Part shown: positions 1-8,087 of the stretch, piece by piece | Position numbering within the stretch: the first letter of the stretch is position 1 | How the letters are laid out: each line of letters begins with the position of its first letter | DNA from: an uncultured Aquimarina sp. | Lineage (GTDB): Bacteria > Bacteroidota > Bacteroidia > Flavobacteriales > Flavobacteriaceae | DNA: 64,000 bases | Assembly: GCA_947496355.1 (NCBI GenBank) | Contig: CANMCO010000011.1 | Coordinates: 149,893-213,892 of the forward strand | Reading direction: 5' to 3' | Position numbers and translations under genes: made by a program | The notes under the pieces: generated by a model | Told to the model about the DNA's origin: nothing | Database searches by the model: none | What the model saw: only the letters and a program-made list of their open reading frames with translations

Positions 1-2
1 AT

Positions 3-728
3 TTTCCAATGAAGTATCAACACCTTTCTAGAAAAAAATATACAGCTGGTGTTATTGAAGTAGTGGATGACGCTTTTGAGCAGCAGGTAAAAGAGTTTAT
101 TCTTCAAAATTTTAATCTAAAGAACAAAACTTCTGATATTATTGATTTATCTCATATTGAGAAGTCCAAAAAAATACGTTTGTTAGGAATAATTGGGTAT
201 AGTATTTTAAAAGATTATGAAGTATTTATTGATATGCATCTTAATCAAATTACTTTAACCAAAGTAGATAATTATGGAAATAAGTTAGACAAAAACGTAT
301 ATGCAGAAAAGATAGGCGATAGTATTAATTTTAGATTGGTAAGACACACTATTGTCCTTAATGGATTTATTGGTGATAAGGAGGTAACTTTTGGATTGGA
401 TAGTGCTGCAGAGTTTAATCAGATAAGGAAAAAAATAGGAAAAAAAGCGCTTAAATATTTTTACCCGAAGAAAAGGTTGATTTTAACAGGAGCCAGTAAT
501 AATACCATCGAGGTTATGGCAGGAAAATTGTTTCGTGTAAGATTAAATAAAACTATTTACTTTGGTCCTATGAACACAATTCTTACTAACTTGAATAAAG
601 TGAATGAAGCCTTTGGGACTAAGCTGGATGGTGTTTTAGGTTTTGAATTTTTTCAACAGAAAAGAACAATTATTAATTATCAAAAGGAAAAGCTTTACTT
701 TGTAAAGTATCCTATACTAAGACATTGA
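3..728 (+). CDS. Retropepsin-like aspartic protease family protein, 5' end cut by the window
   Basis: The frame is open to the left edge of the window, so the first methionine at position 9 is probably internal and the gene is probably partial. Two related halves are visible. The first ends in LGIIGYSIL and the second has FGLDSA (the usual place of the catalytic Asp) and ends in GVLGFEFF followed by beta-strand residues. This is the pattern of Bacteroidota clan AA (retropepsin-like) proteins, in which the first Asp-Thr-Gly would lie upstream of what is visible. In the visible half the Asp is followed by Ser-Ala rather than Thr/Ser-Gly, so activity is uncertain. The stop overlaps the TTG start of the next gene by 4 bp, suggesting translational coupling. 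Confidence 0.7.
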   Translation, partial: FPMKYQHLSRKKYTAGVIEVVDDAFEQQVKEFILQNFNLKNKTSDIIDLSHIEKSKKIRLLGIIGYSILKDYEVFIDMHLNQITLTKVDNYGNKLDKNVYAEKIGDSINFRLVRHTIVLNGFIGDKEVTFGLDSAAEFNQIRKKIGKKALKYFYPKKRLILTGASNNTIEVMAGKLFRVRLNKTIYFGPMNTILTNLNKVNEAFGTKLDGVLGFEFFQQKRTIINYQKEKLYFVKYPILRH

Positions 729-1687
729 GAAACAAAATAACACAAAATATAATCTTTTTAATTCTCGCTTTCGTGAGTTGCTATTCCTCTGCGCAAACCC
801 AACCTTTTAAAGGATATAAGATAGAAGGGGATATGTTGGTTTTTGTTTTTGATAAAAGAGATTATGAAGAAGCTACCATAGCCAGTAAAAGAGTTGATGT
901 TGAGGATCTAGATATAAAAAATGTTGTTGTCTCTGGGGAATTTAATAATTGGGCAAAGGACAAATGGGGCATGATAAAGATAGATGAGAATATATACGAA
1001 CTTAGAAAGAAATTAAGTGATTTTACCGATGAGTTTTCATGGGAATTTAAATTTGTTATTAATAATCAATATTGGGCAGAACCTTCCCGAAGGGATAAAA
1101 ATGCAGTAAGAGCATTTGAAAATGGTCATGCATTGCAATCATATAATCTAAAGATGTACATGGCTTATCCAGATAAAAATGGAAATGTAACATTTACACT
1201 TAATGGTTATGATGATGCACAAAAGGTAATCTTAAGCGGTAGTTTTAATAAATGGAATGAACAGCTGTTTAGTATGACCAAGACTAAAAACGGTTGGGCA
1301 TTAACATTAAAAATTAGACCAGGAGTATATCAATATAAGTTCATTGTAGATGGTAATTGGATAGAAGATCCTACCAACCTAAGAAAGACACTCAATGAGT
1401 TTAATGGTTTTAACTCTATAATTGATGTAAAAGGACGAATAAACTTTATACTAGATGGCTTTTTAGAGGCCAAAAAGGTTATTCTGGCCGGGTCATTTAA
1501 TAATTGGTCAGAAAGTGAATGCCAAATGACACGAACCAAAACGGGTTGGGCGAATACGCTAATGCTTTCTGGAGGAAAGCATCATTATAAGTTTATTGTA
1601 GATGGTGAATGGATATTAGATCCTAGTAATCCTGTTAAAGAGTACGACGGTAAAGGAAATATAAACTCTGTCAGTATGGTGAAGTAG
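725..1687 (+). CDS. Secreted protein with three glycogen-binding (CBM48/AMPK-type) modules
   Basis: The start is TTG at 725, overlapping the upstream stop (TTGA). It is preferred because it supplies a Sec signal peptide of about 24 residues ending in SSAQ, and later ATG codons would remove it. Three beta-sandwich repeats follow at roughly residues 55-130, 150-215 and 235-310. Each has the family hallmark S/AGxFNxW (SGEFNNW, SGSFNKW, AGSFNNW) and the last two end with YKFIVDG. This is the early-set fold that binds alpha-glucans in AMPK beta subunits and starch enzymes. No catalytic domain is attached. An export or surface carbohydrate-binding role is inferred; the substrate is unknown. It converges on moaA, 16 bp away. 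Confidence 0.8.
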   Translation: MRNKITQNIIFLILAFVSCYSSAQTQPFKGYKIEGDMLVFVFDKRDYEEATIASKRVDVEDLDIKNVVVSGEFNNWAKDKWGMIKIDENIYELRKKLSDFTDEFSWEFKFVINNQYWAEPSRRDKNAVRAFENGHALQSYNLKMYMAYPDKNGNVTFTLNGYDDAQKVILSGSFNKWNEQLFSMTKTKNGWALTLKIRPGVYQYKFIVDGNWIEDPTNLRKTLNEFNGFNSIIDVKGRINFILDGFLEAKKVILAGSFNNWSESECQMTRTKTGWANTLMLSGGKHHYKFIVDGEWILDPSNPVKEYDGKGNINSVSMVK

Positions 1688-1703
1688 AAAGGAGTTCCTT
1701 CAG

Positions 1704-2705
1704 TTATCCACCAATTGTAATCATACTTCGGTTATTATGTCCGTCTATTCGTTTAAATTTATCAAGAGTATCCATACCACTTCGTATTTTAAACTTAGCC
1801 TTAACAGCTTTTTCAATAATAGGAGCAATAGATTTCCCTTTTCTAAGTGGAGTTAACAGATCTGATTCTGATGAAGAAAACAGGCAGTTTTTTATTTGCC
1901 CATTAGCAGTAAGACGTACTCTGTTGCATCCATCACAAAAAGGATTGGTTACAGAACTAATAATAGCAAAAGTACCTTGATAATTCTTTATTTGATAGCT
2001 TTTGGTAGTATCATTGGGAGCATCTTCAAGTTTTATAATGTCTTCTTTCTTGAAATTTGAATGTACCTCAGAAAGAATTTCTTTTAAAGAAACGAGTTTA
2101 TCCATTTTCCACTGATTTCCATCAAAGGGCATAAACTCTATAAAACGAACATGAAGAGGTAAATCTTTGCTTAAATTGATAAAGTCAATAATTTCATTAT
2201 CGTTAAAACCTTTCATCAAAACACAATTTACTTTCACATTAAAGCCTTGATTAACGAGTAAAATAATATTATTATATACTTTTTTGAAATACTGTCTACG
2301 GGTAATTTCTTTATTTTTTTGACTATCTAAAGAATCCAAGCTTACATTAAGTGTTTTGATACCACACTTTTTAAAAAGCTCTATAAATTTATCTACGATA
2401 ACGCCATTTGTAGTTAATGTTAGCTGTACTGGTAATGAGGAAAGTTTTTCTATAATTTGAGCAGCATCTTTACGTACCAAAGGTTCTCCACCTGTTAAGC
2501 GTATTTTTGTAACACCATGGTCAACAAATTGCTTGGCAATGGTAAAAATTTCTTCATAGGTCATGATATGATCCTTTGGAGATAATTGAATACCATCTGC
2601 TGGCATACAATACGTACAACGCAGGTTACATCGTTCGGTAAGGGAGATACGAAGATAGTTGTGTTTTCTACCAAATGTATCTGTAAGTATGTTAGATTTA
2701 GTCAT
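1704..2705 (-). CDS. moaA: GTP 3',8-cyclase, radical SAM (molybdopterin step 1)
   Basis: Cytoplasmic enzyme that, with MoaC, converts GTP to cyclic pyranopterin monophosphate, the first step of molybdenum-cofactor synthesis. The N-terminal radical-SAM cluster motif CNLRCTYC (residues 26-33) and the C-terminal second-cluster motif CDGCNRVRLTANGQIKNC are both complete. The protein ends in the MoaA-typical Gly-Gly tail that enters the active site. Length (333 residues) is normal. Its start overlaps the end of the moaC-moaB gene by 8 bp, and it is the last gene of the minus-strand Moco operon. All catalytic features are present, so it is probably functional. Confidence 0.96.
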   Translation of the reverse strand: MTKSNILTDTFGRKHNYLRISLTERCNLRCTYCMPADGIQLSPKDHIMTYEEIFTIAKQFVDHGVTKIRLTGGEPLVRKDAAQIIEKLSSLPVQLTLTTNGVIVDKFIELFKKCGIKTLNVSLDSLDSQKNKEITRRQYFKKVYNNIILLVNQGFNVKVNCVLMKGFNDNEIIDFINLSKDLPLHVRFIEFMPFDGNQWKMDKLVSLKEILSEVHSNFKKEDIIKLEDAPNDTTKSYQIKNYQGTFAIISSVTNPFCDGCNRVRLTANGQIKNCLFSSSESDLLTPLRKGKSIAPIIEKAVKAKFKIRSGMDTLDKFKRIDGHNNRSMITIGG

Positions 2706-3609
2706 GCCTTGCTCCTTTTAAAATTCTAAACACATGCAACACCTCTGGGAAGATAGCTTCCATAGATTCTTTTGCACCATTAGTAGATCCAGGAAGTGCT
2801 AATACCAGTGTATTTTTAATGGTGCCTGCAATGCTTCTTGAAAGCATAGCATATGGCATACGATCCTGACCATATTTACGAATAGCTTCTTCGATACCAG
2901 GAATTGTTCTATCCAATAATAGTTTCAAGGCATCTGGGGTCACATCACGCTTAGATAACCCTGTACCCCCAGTATATATGATAAGGTCGGCACCTTGTTC
3001 TTGATACTGTTTTGCTTTTTCTTGTATGACTTCAGTTTCATCTGGGATGATAGTATAATCAAGGATTCCTACTTCGCAAGTTTCTAATTTTGCTATGATC
3101 GCTTTACCCGCTTTGTCTTCTTTTTTCCCTTCAGAAATAGTATCAGAACATACAATAACTGCAGCTTGCAAGTCTCTTCTAAATTTATCCTTATAATCTG
3201 ATTTACCCCCTTTTTTCTCTAATAACTTAATATGATGGATCTCTACACCCTTATCAATAGGTTTTAGCATATCATACATATTTAGAGCAACTACACTTGC
3301 TCCGTGCATTGCTTCTACCTCTACACCGGTTTTATAGATGGTTTTTATAGTTACTAAAATAGTAATTTCTAACCCTTCAATAGTATAATCAATCCCCGTG
3401 TATTCTATAGGTAAGGGGTGGCAATCAGGTAATAAATCGGGTGTTTTCTTTACTCCAAGCAATCCAGCAGCTTTACTCATTGTAAATACATCTCCTTTTG
3501 GAACCGTCCCTTTTTTTATAGCTTCAATAGTTTCAGATTTACTAACCTTTACTATTGCTTGCGCTTTGGCAATTCTTAATGTATTTGTTTTATGCGTGAT
3601 ATCTACCAT
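2698..3609 (-). CDS. moaCB: Bifunctional MoaC-MoaB/Mog fusion (cyclic pyranopterin synthase and molybdopterin adenylyltransferase)
   Basis: Two Moco enzymes in one chain. Residues about 1-150 (counted from ATG at 3609, MVDITHK) are MoaC, with the conserved DCHPLPIEYT and VEVEAMHGASVVALNMYDM segments, completing cyclic pyranopterin monophosphate. Residues about 155-303 are a MoaB/MogA domain with YTGGTGLSKRDVTPDA and ALPGST, the family that adenylylates molybdopterin. ATG at 3609 is preferred over the further upstream in-frame start at 3636, because MVDITHK is where MoaC alignments begin and because 3636 lies inside an interspersed repeat. The fusion couples an early and a late step of the pathway. 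Such MoaCB fusions are known in Bacteroidota. Confidence 0.93.
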   Translation of the reverse strand: MVDITHKTNTLRIAKAQAIVKVSKSETIEAIKKGTVPKGDVFTMSKAAGLLGVKKTPDLLPDCHPLPIEYTGIDYTIEGLEITILVTIKTIYKTGVEVEAMHGASVVALNMYDMLKPIDKGVEIHHIKLLEKKGGKSDYKDKFRRDLQAAVIVCSDTISEGKKEDKAGKAIIAKLETCEVGILDYTIIPDETEVIQEKAKQYQEQGADLIIYTGGTGLSKRDVTPDALKLLLDRTIPGIEEAIRKYGQDRMPYAMLSRSIAGTIKNTLVLALPGSTNGAKESMEAIFPEVLHVFRILKGARHD

Positions 3610-3633
3610 ATTAAATAATCTAAATTTCAATTT

Positions 3634-3657
3634 CACTTCGACAAGCTCAGTGTGACA
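3634..3657. repeat. Short interspersed repeat between moaE and moaC-moaB
   Basis: A 24-bp sequence beginning CACTTCGACAAGCTCAG and ending TGTGACA, with partial inverted symmetry (TCAC...GTGA). From memory, near-identical strings occur many times in flavobacterial genomes between genes. It lies in the 36-bp gap of an otherwise tightly packed operon and does not code. Related CTTCGACT/CAGGATAAACT strings occur near 9396 and 48206 in this window. Confidence 0.5.
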
Positions 3658-3672
3658 TGAATTACTAATTTC

Positions 3673-4116
3673 TTAAGTGTTTTGTTTCCATTGATGGGTT
3701 TGATCTTCAAAGATTTCTTTTCCAAAAACGGGAACATCTGTTTTGATAGCTTCTACAACATACTCAAGAGCTTTAAAAACCACTTTTCTTCTGGGAGAAG
3801 ATACAAAAACGAACAAGCAGATCTCTCCGGTATTTACTTTTCCTAAGCTATGATAAATATGCATACATGTAAGGTCATATTTCTCGAATGTAGCTTCCCT
3901 TATTTCATAGAATTTTTGATTTGCCATTTCCTCGTAAGCGGTGTAATCTATAGCGGTAATAATTTTACCATCAATTTCATCGGCGCGTACTTGTCCTAGA
4001 AAAATATTATGTGCCCCAATACTGGTTTTTGTTTGGTGTTTTGCAATAGAATTACCAATGAATTCTGATGAGATGGCACCTTGCCTAAATACGTTTTTTG
4101 GTTTCTTCTTTTCCAT
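3673..4116 (-). CDS. moaE: Molybdopterin synthase catalytic (large) subunit
   Basis: MoaE pairs with MoaD to insert two sulfurs into cyclic pyranopterin monophosphate, giving molybdopterin. The 147-residue protein has the family landmarks: the early GAHNIFLGQVRAD stretch, the ALEYVVEAIK helix, and the late VPVFGKEIF segment carrying the active-site lysine region. It lies 3 bp after the moeB-like gene and is transcribed with the rest of the minus-strand Moco cluster. Nothing looks broken. Confidence 0.94.
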   Translation of the reverse strand: MEKKKPKNVFRQGAISSEFIGNSIAKHQTKTSIGAHNIFLGQVRADEIDGKIITAIDYTAYEEMANQKFYEIREATFEKYDLTCMHIYHSLGKVNTGEICLFVFVSSPRRKVVFKALEYVVEAIKTDVPVFGKEIFEDQTHQWKQNT

Positions 4117-4119
4117 ATT

Positions 4120-5217
4120 TTATTTTGATAATACTTTTGAAGTTTGATAATCAAAGAGTGCAACTGCGCCTCCTTTTATATGGGATACGTTCTCGAACCC
4201 GAATTTCTGGAGAATTTCTACGGCTTTTTTACTTCGAATACCCGATTGACAAAATACAATCGTTTCTTTTTTCTTATTAATAGTATTTAGCGTTTCTTCA
4301 AGTTTACCTAACGGAATACAAATAGGATGCAAACTTTCAATTTTTGGTTGTTCATGAAGCTCACGAACATCGATAAATTGCGTATTTTTCTTTAGAAAAG
4401 CTTCTCCTGCTTTAATATCTATAACATTGCTAATTCCACAAAAAAGATCATAATCGATGGTTTCAAAATCCTTTGCAGAATCTAGTACTTTTGAAATTTC
4501 AGATGCTGTACGACCAATAGAAAAAGTTGAAGATTGCGTTGTTAAGCTATCGTACATCAATAACTTTCCATTAAGCACATTGCCAAGATCTAAAATAATT
4601 TTTAATACTTCGTTGGCTTGCATACTTCCTATGATCCCTGGTAAAACACCTAAAACTCCGATTTCGGCACAAGAAGGAATGCTTCCTGCTTTTGGTGGCT
4701 CTGGGAACAAACATCTGTACGAAGGGCCATTTTGATAATTAAAAACCGATACTTGCCCTTCAAACTTAAAAATAGCTCCGTACACCAAAGGCTTACCGGT
4801 TATAACACTGGCATCGTTAATCAAGTATCTTGTAGAGAAATTATCTGTTCCATCAACAATAATGTCATATTCAGAAAATAGGGATAATGCATTTTCTGTA
4901 GTCAATTTTTCTGGATATGCATGTATAGTTATTGCCCGGTTTAGGTCTGTAAGCCTAGTTTTAGCAGCCAAGGCTTTATTTTCTCCTAAAGAACTTTCGC
5001 CATACAACACCTGCCGATGCAGATTAGAAGCTTCTACGATATCAAAATCAATAATACCGATTGTGCCAATACCAGCGGCAGTAAGATATTGCAAAACCGG
5101 GCACCCCAATCCACCTGCACCAATGACTAAAACTTTGGATGCATTCAATTTATCCTGCCCCGATGTTCCTATTTCCGGAAGAATAATTTGTCTATGATAT
5201 CGATTATTAATACTCAT
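4120..5217 (-). CDS. moeB: MoeB/ThiF-type adenylyltransferase with C-terminal rhodanese domain
   Basis: E1-like enzyme that adenylates the MoaD C-terminal glycine. The Rossmann ATP site GAGGLGCPV, the DFDIVEASNLHRQ segment and DGTDNF are present. A rhodanese domain follows (about residues 265-365) with the active-site loop FCQSGIRSKKA, giving a eukaryotic MOCS3-like layout that could also deliver sulfur. Oddity: the MoeB structural zinc site is nearly gone. The first pair reads SYRC instead of CYRC and the second CxxC is absent. ATG at 5217 (MSINNRYHRQI) fits the family. A GTG at 5241 overlapping the moaD stop (GTGA) is the alternative. It could also serve thiamine synthesis, but the context favours Moco. 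Confidence 0.9.
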   Translation of the reverse strand: MSINNRYHRQIILPEIGTSGQDKLNASKVLVIGAGGLGCPVLQYLTAAGIGTIGIIDFDIVEASNLHRQVLYGESSLGENKALAAKTRLTDLNRAITIHAYPEKLTTENALSLFSEYDIIVDGTDNFSTRYLINDASVITGKPLVYGAIFKFEGQVSVFNYQNGPSYRCLFPEPPKAGSIPSCAEIGVLGVLPGIIGSMQANEVLKIILDLGNVLNGKLLMYDSLTTQSSTFSIGRTASEISKVLDSAKDFETIDYDLFCGISNVIDIKAGEAFLKKNTQFIDVRELHEQPKIESLHPICIPLGKLEETLNTINKKKETIVFCQSGIRSKKAVEILQKFGFENVSHIKGGAVALFDYQTSKVLSK

Positions 5218-5237
5218 ATAATTCGTTAATATTTTGA

Positions 5238-5474
5238 TCACCCGCCAGCAAACGGTGGTAGTAATGCAACTTCAGCTTCGGTATTAATAATATGATTATA
5301 ATCAACTAATTGTTGATCTACTGCGATTTTAAAATCTTTATCCGTTAACTTGGGATATTGATTTTTTAATTTTTCAACCAATTCAGACACAGAACAACTA
5401 TTGGTATCCAACTGTTCTTCTGCAATTGCTGTAGCTTCTGCGAGCATACCAAAATATTTAATTGTCAATTGCAT
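5238..5474 (-). CDS. moaD: Molybdopterin synthase sulfur carrier subunit
   Basis: A 78-residue ubiquitin-fold (ThiS/MoaD) protein ending in the diagnostic PPFAGG. The terminal Gly-Gly is adenylated by the adjacent MoeB-like protein and converted to thiocarboxylate, which MoaE uses. Its first 17 bases overlap the end of mobA, and its stop sits 20 bp before the preferred moeB start, consistent with coupled translation inside the operon. Confidence 0.93.
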   Translation of the reverse strand: MQLTIKYFGMLAEATAIAEEQLDTNSCSVSELVEKLKNQYPKLTDKDFKIAVDQQLVDYNHIINTEAEVALLPPFAGG

Positions 5475-6042
5475 TTGTTATTGTTTTTAGGTCCTCAATT
5501 GTATTCATGTTTGTTACCAAAAGATGTTCTTTTTCTATAACAGGAATTGTTTTTGTATTTAATGCCGAAACTAGTATACGTAAGCGTTTTTCTCCGTTTG
5601 TAAGTAATTCAAAGCATTTTTTTGCACATCTTTTTTTATATAATGCGATAAGGGGCATTGTTTTTCCTTTGGCTTCAAACTGAATGATATCATGATCTTC
5701 TTCTTGATATTGTAATAGTTTTCTTAGAAATGACGCGGTAACCAATGGTACATCACAACTTATCACCAGATTATCGACTGTTTTTGAGTGTATTAATCCA
5801 GAATGCAATCCGGCTATTGGGCCAGAATCTGGTATAATATCCTGAACTCTTTTGATATTAAATGTATCATAATCAGAATTACTACTTACGATGATAATTT
5901 CTTTAACCAGAGGTTGTATAGCATCAATTATGTGTTGTATAAAAGGTTTACTATCAAAAATGATTAAACCTTTTTCGCTTCCCATTCTAGAGCTTTTACC
6001 TCCTGCAAGTATAATTCCGGTTATGTTTTTTTCTTTATCCAT
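5458..6042 (-). CDS. mobA: Molybdenum cofactor guanylyltransferase
   Basis: MobA transfers GMP to molybdopterin to make the bis-MGD form used by DMSO-reductase-family enzymes. The N-terminal nucleotide-binding signature GIILAGGKSSRMGSEKG is intact, as is the SCDVPLV metal-binding stretch near residue 97. Length (194 residues) is normal. Its presence predicts that the organism has MGD-dependent enzymes such as nitrate reductase or formate dehydrogenase, none of which is in this window. Confidence 0.93.
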   Translation of the reverse strand: MDKEKNITGIILAGGKSSRMGSEKGLIIFDSKPFIQHIIDAIQPLVKEIIIVSSNSDYDTFNIKRVQDIIPDSGPIAGLHSGLIHSKTVDNLVISCDVPLVTASFLRKLLQYQEEDHDIIQFEAKGKTMPLIALYKKRCAKKCFELLTNGEKRLRILVSALNTKTIPVIEKEHLLVTNMNTIEDLKTITNAIDN

Positions 6043-6061
6043 TTCAAAATAACCAAGAACT

Positions 6062-6397
6062 CTAAAGAGAAATTTGTTTTAATTCGTTGTCCAAAAATTC
6101 CCAACATTTTTGGTTAATAGTGTCAAATGTTGTGATTACTTTTTCACCATATGCAGTTAGATTGGCACCACCTCCACCTTTTCCACCTGTAGATGTAATC
6201 ACCAAAGGTTTTTGAGAAACTTTATTCATACTATCTAACAGATTCCAGGCTTTTTTATAGGACATTTTCAAAGCACTTGCAGCTTTGCTCAATGAACCCG
6301 TTTGTGCTATTGCCTTTAATAAACGAATTCTTCCTTCACCCAGAAATACTCCTTGCTCTGATTCTATCCAAATTCTACTTTTGATTTTATAGTCCAT
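6062..6397 (-). CDS. ModE-type winged-helix transcriptional regulator (DNA-binding domain only)
   Basis: A 111-residue protein matching the N-terminal LysR-like winged helix of ModE. It contains LLKAIAQTGSLSKAASALKM (the HTH) followed by SYKKAWNLLDSMN and the glycine-rich TGGKGGGGANLT wing typical of ModE. It has no C-terminal molybdate-binding (MOP) domain, so direct molybdate sensing is doubtful; single-domain versions are common. Placed between mobA and moeA, it probably regulates this cluster, but that is an inference from position. Confidence 0.85.
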   Translation of the reverse strand: MDYKIKSRIWIESEQGVFLGEGRIRLLKAIAQTGSLSKAASALKMSYKKAWNLLDSMNKVSQKPLVITSTGGKGGGGANLTAYGEKVITTFDTINQKCWEFLDNELKQISL

Positions 6398-6520
6398 ATA
6401 AATCGTTTGGTTTTTAAAGATACAACGATTTTCCTAGGTTATATTTTCTTTATCTAAATTTTAGCAAATAAAGATTTTGTGATTTGTTTTTTTGATGATA
6501 ATAATCATTTTTTGAAATGT

Positions 6521-7696
6521 TTATGGCAAATTGATAAGCTGTAGACTATCCCCAACTTTAACTTCTGATACTTCTTCAGGAAGATATACCATTGCATTTG
6601 CTAGTGCAAAAGAGCGGAGCATTGAAGATGCTTGACCATCTAGAATGGTAACTTTTTCATTTTCGATACGTGCTTTTAAAAACTCTGCCCTTTGTCCTTT
6701 TTTTGAGTATACCGAGTCGGAAATTGAGGTACTTCGCCTTAAATTACAGTTGGAATGCCCAGAAATTTTTAGAAGCGTTGGGAGCACATAGACATAGAAA
6801 CAACTTAAAGCAGAGGCAGGATTACCGGGTAATGCAAAGATGGTTTTGCTTTCCTTTTTGGCAAAATAGAGAGGTTTTCCTGGTTTTTGCTTCACTTTAT
6901 AAAAAACCTCTTCAACATTAAGAGCAGTAAGAGCTTTACCCACAAAATCGTAATCGCCAACAGATATTCCACCAGAAATTAAAACGATATCATATTCATC
7001 AATTACTTTCTTCAGAATAGAAACGGTTGCAGTGTATTCATCTTCAACTTTATGACATTCTACATTTGTAAACCCAGATTTAGTAAGTGCTCCAAGAAGT
7101 GTAACCGAATTACTCTCATAAATTTGTCCATATTTTAAGTCTTGGCCAGGAGGTACTAATTCATTTCCGGTTGCAACAATAGCAATTGAAGGTTTTTGGT
7201 AAATGGCTACATTAGTAACGCCTAATGTCGCCAAATAGCCAATTCCTGCCGGAGTAATTACAGTTCCTTTAGAAAGTGCAATTGTACCTTTTTTTATTTG
7301 TTCTCCTTTGGGTCGAATATTGGAATTTAGTAAAGGAAATTCTTCCAAAATTATTTGCTCATTAACGATCTGTACTTTTTCCTGCATGATCACAGCTTTT
7401 GCTTCTGAAGGAACAGGTGCACCGGTAAAAATCCTGATAGCTTCTCCTTTATTTAAATTAGGGTCTTTGGGATCACCAGCTTTTACTTCACCAACAAGGG
7501 TGAAAGTTTTCTCTTCAATAGACCCCAGAGCATATCCATCCATTGCCGATTGTCTAAAAGGAGGCATATTGATTGGGGATTCAATGTCCTTTGCCAATAC
7601 ATTGCCTAGGGATTCGGATAAAGGGATATTAATGATTTTCTGAGTACATTTTGTATATGTATTAGTTAATTGAAGCGCTTCTTGTACAGATATCAT
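6521..7696 (-). CDS. moeA: Molybdopterin molybdenumtransferase
   Basis: MoeA inserts molybdate into adenylylated molybdopterin. Conserved MoeA segments are seen: PPFRQSAMDGYAL (residues about 44-56), RIFTGAPVP, VATGNELVPPG, SGGISVGDYDFV and KPGKPLYFA with LPGNPASA. At 391 residues it is full length. It is the first gene of the minus-strand Moco cluster, separated from the modE-like gene by 123 bp that may hold a second promoter. Confidence 0.95.
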   Translation of the reverse strand: MISVQEALQLTNTYTKCTQKIINIPLSESLGNVLAKDIESPINMPPFRQSAMDGYALGSIEEKTFTLVGEVKAGDPKDPNLNKGEAIRIFTGAPVPSEAKAVIMQEKVQIVNEQIILEEFPLLNSNIRPKGEQIKKGTIALSKGTVITPAGIGYLATLGVTNVAIYQKPSIAIVATGNELVPPGQDLKYGQIYESNSVTLLGALTKSGFTNVECHKVEDEYTATVSILKKVIDEYDIVLISGGISVGDYDFVGKALTALNVEEVFYKVKQKPGKPLYFAKKESKTIFALPGNPASALSCFYVYVLPTLLKISGHSNCNLRRSTSISDSVYSKKGQRAEFLKARIENEKVTILDGQASSMLRSFALANAMVYLPEEVSEVKVGDSLQLINLP

Positions 7697-8087
7697 AGAA
7701 TAATTTCGTTATATGTGTAAAGATATAACGAAAGTTTAATTATTTAAAGAAAGAAATTATAAAAAGGATTGTTTGATGGCTTAGTTATTTGTGTTTCTGT
7801 TTTAATAAATTAATGTTTTTCAGTGTTTTACGATTAAAATTTATTAACTTTATGATACGAGTTATTGACTTGCGTCGTAAATTTTTTTTTACAACTCTCC
7901 TCGGCGTCATAACAAGAAGAGTACCCCTTTTTTTGGTCATTTTGCAAGTTTTTTATGTAGGATATATGCTATTTAAAACAAGCGTTTTGTTGATGTTTGA
8001 AATTTAGTAGTTCATGTCTTATTACTATAAATCAGACAACACTATTTACCCTTAAGGAAAATTTTATAATTTAAATACTATGATATT
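7697..8087. other. Intergenic region, nothing recognised
   Basis: 391 bp between the divergent moeA (minus) and the peptidoglycan-binding gene (plus). It must contain promoters for both. I see no convincing hairpin, repeat or conserved small gene. A 72-codon reading frame here (7789-8007) is hydrophobic but low in complexity and has no family likeness. Confidence 0.5.

Noticed and set aside
7789..8007. 72-codon hydrophobic ORF upstream of the peptidoglycan-binding gene
   Set aside because: Low-complexity Phe/Leu-rich translation of AT-rich DNA with no family likeness or linked signals.
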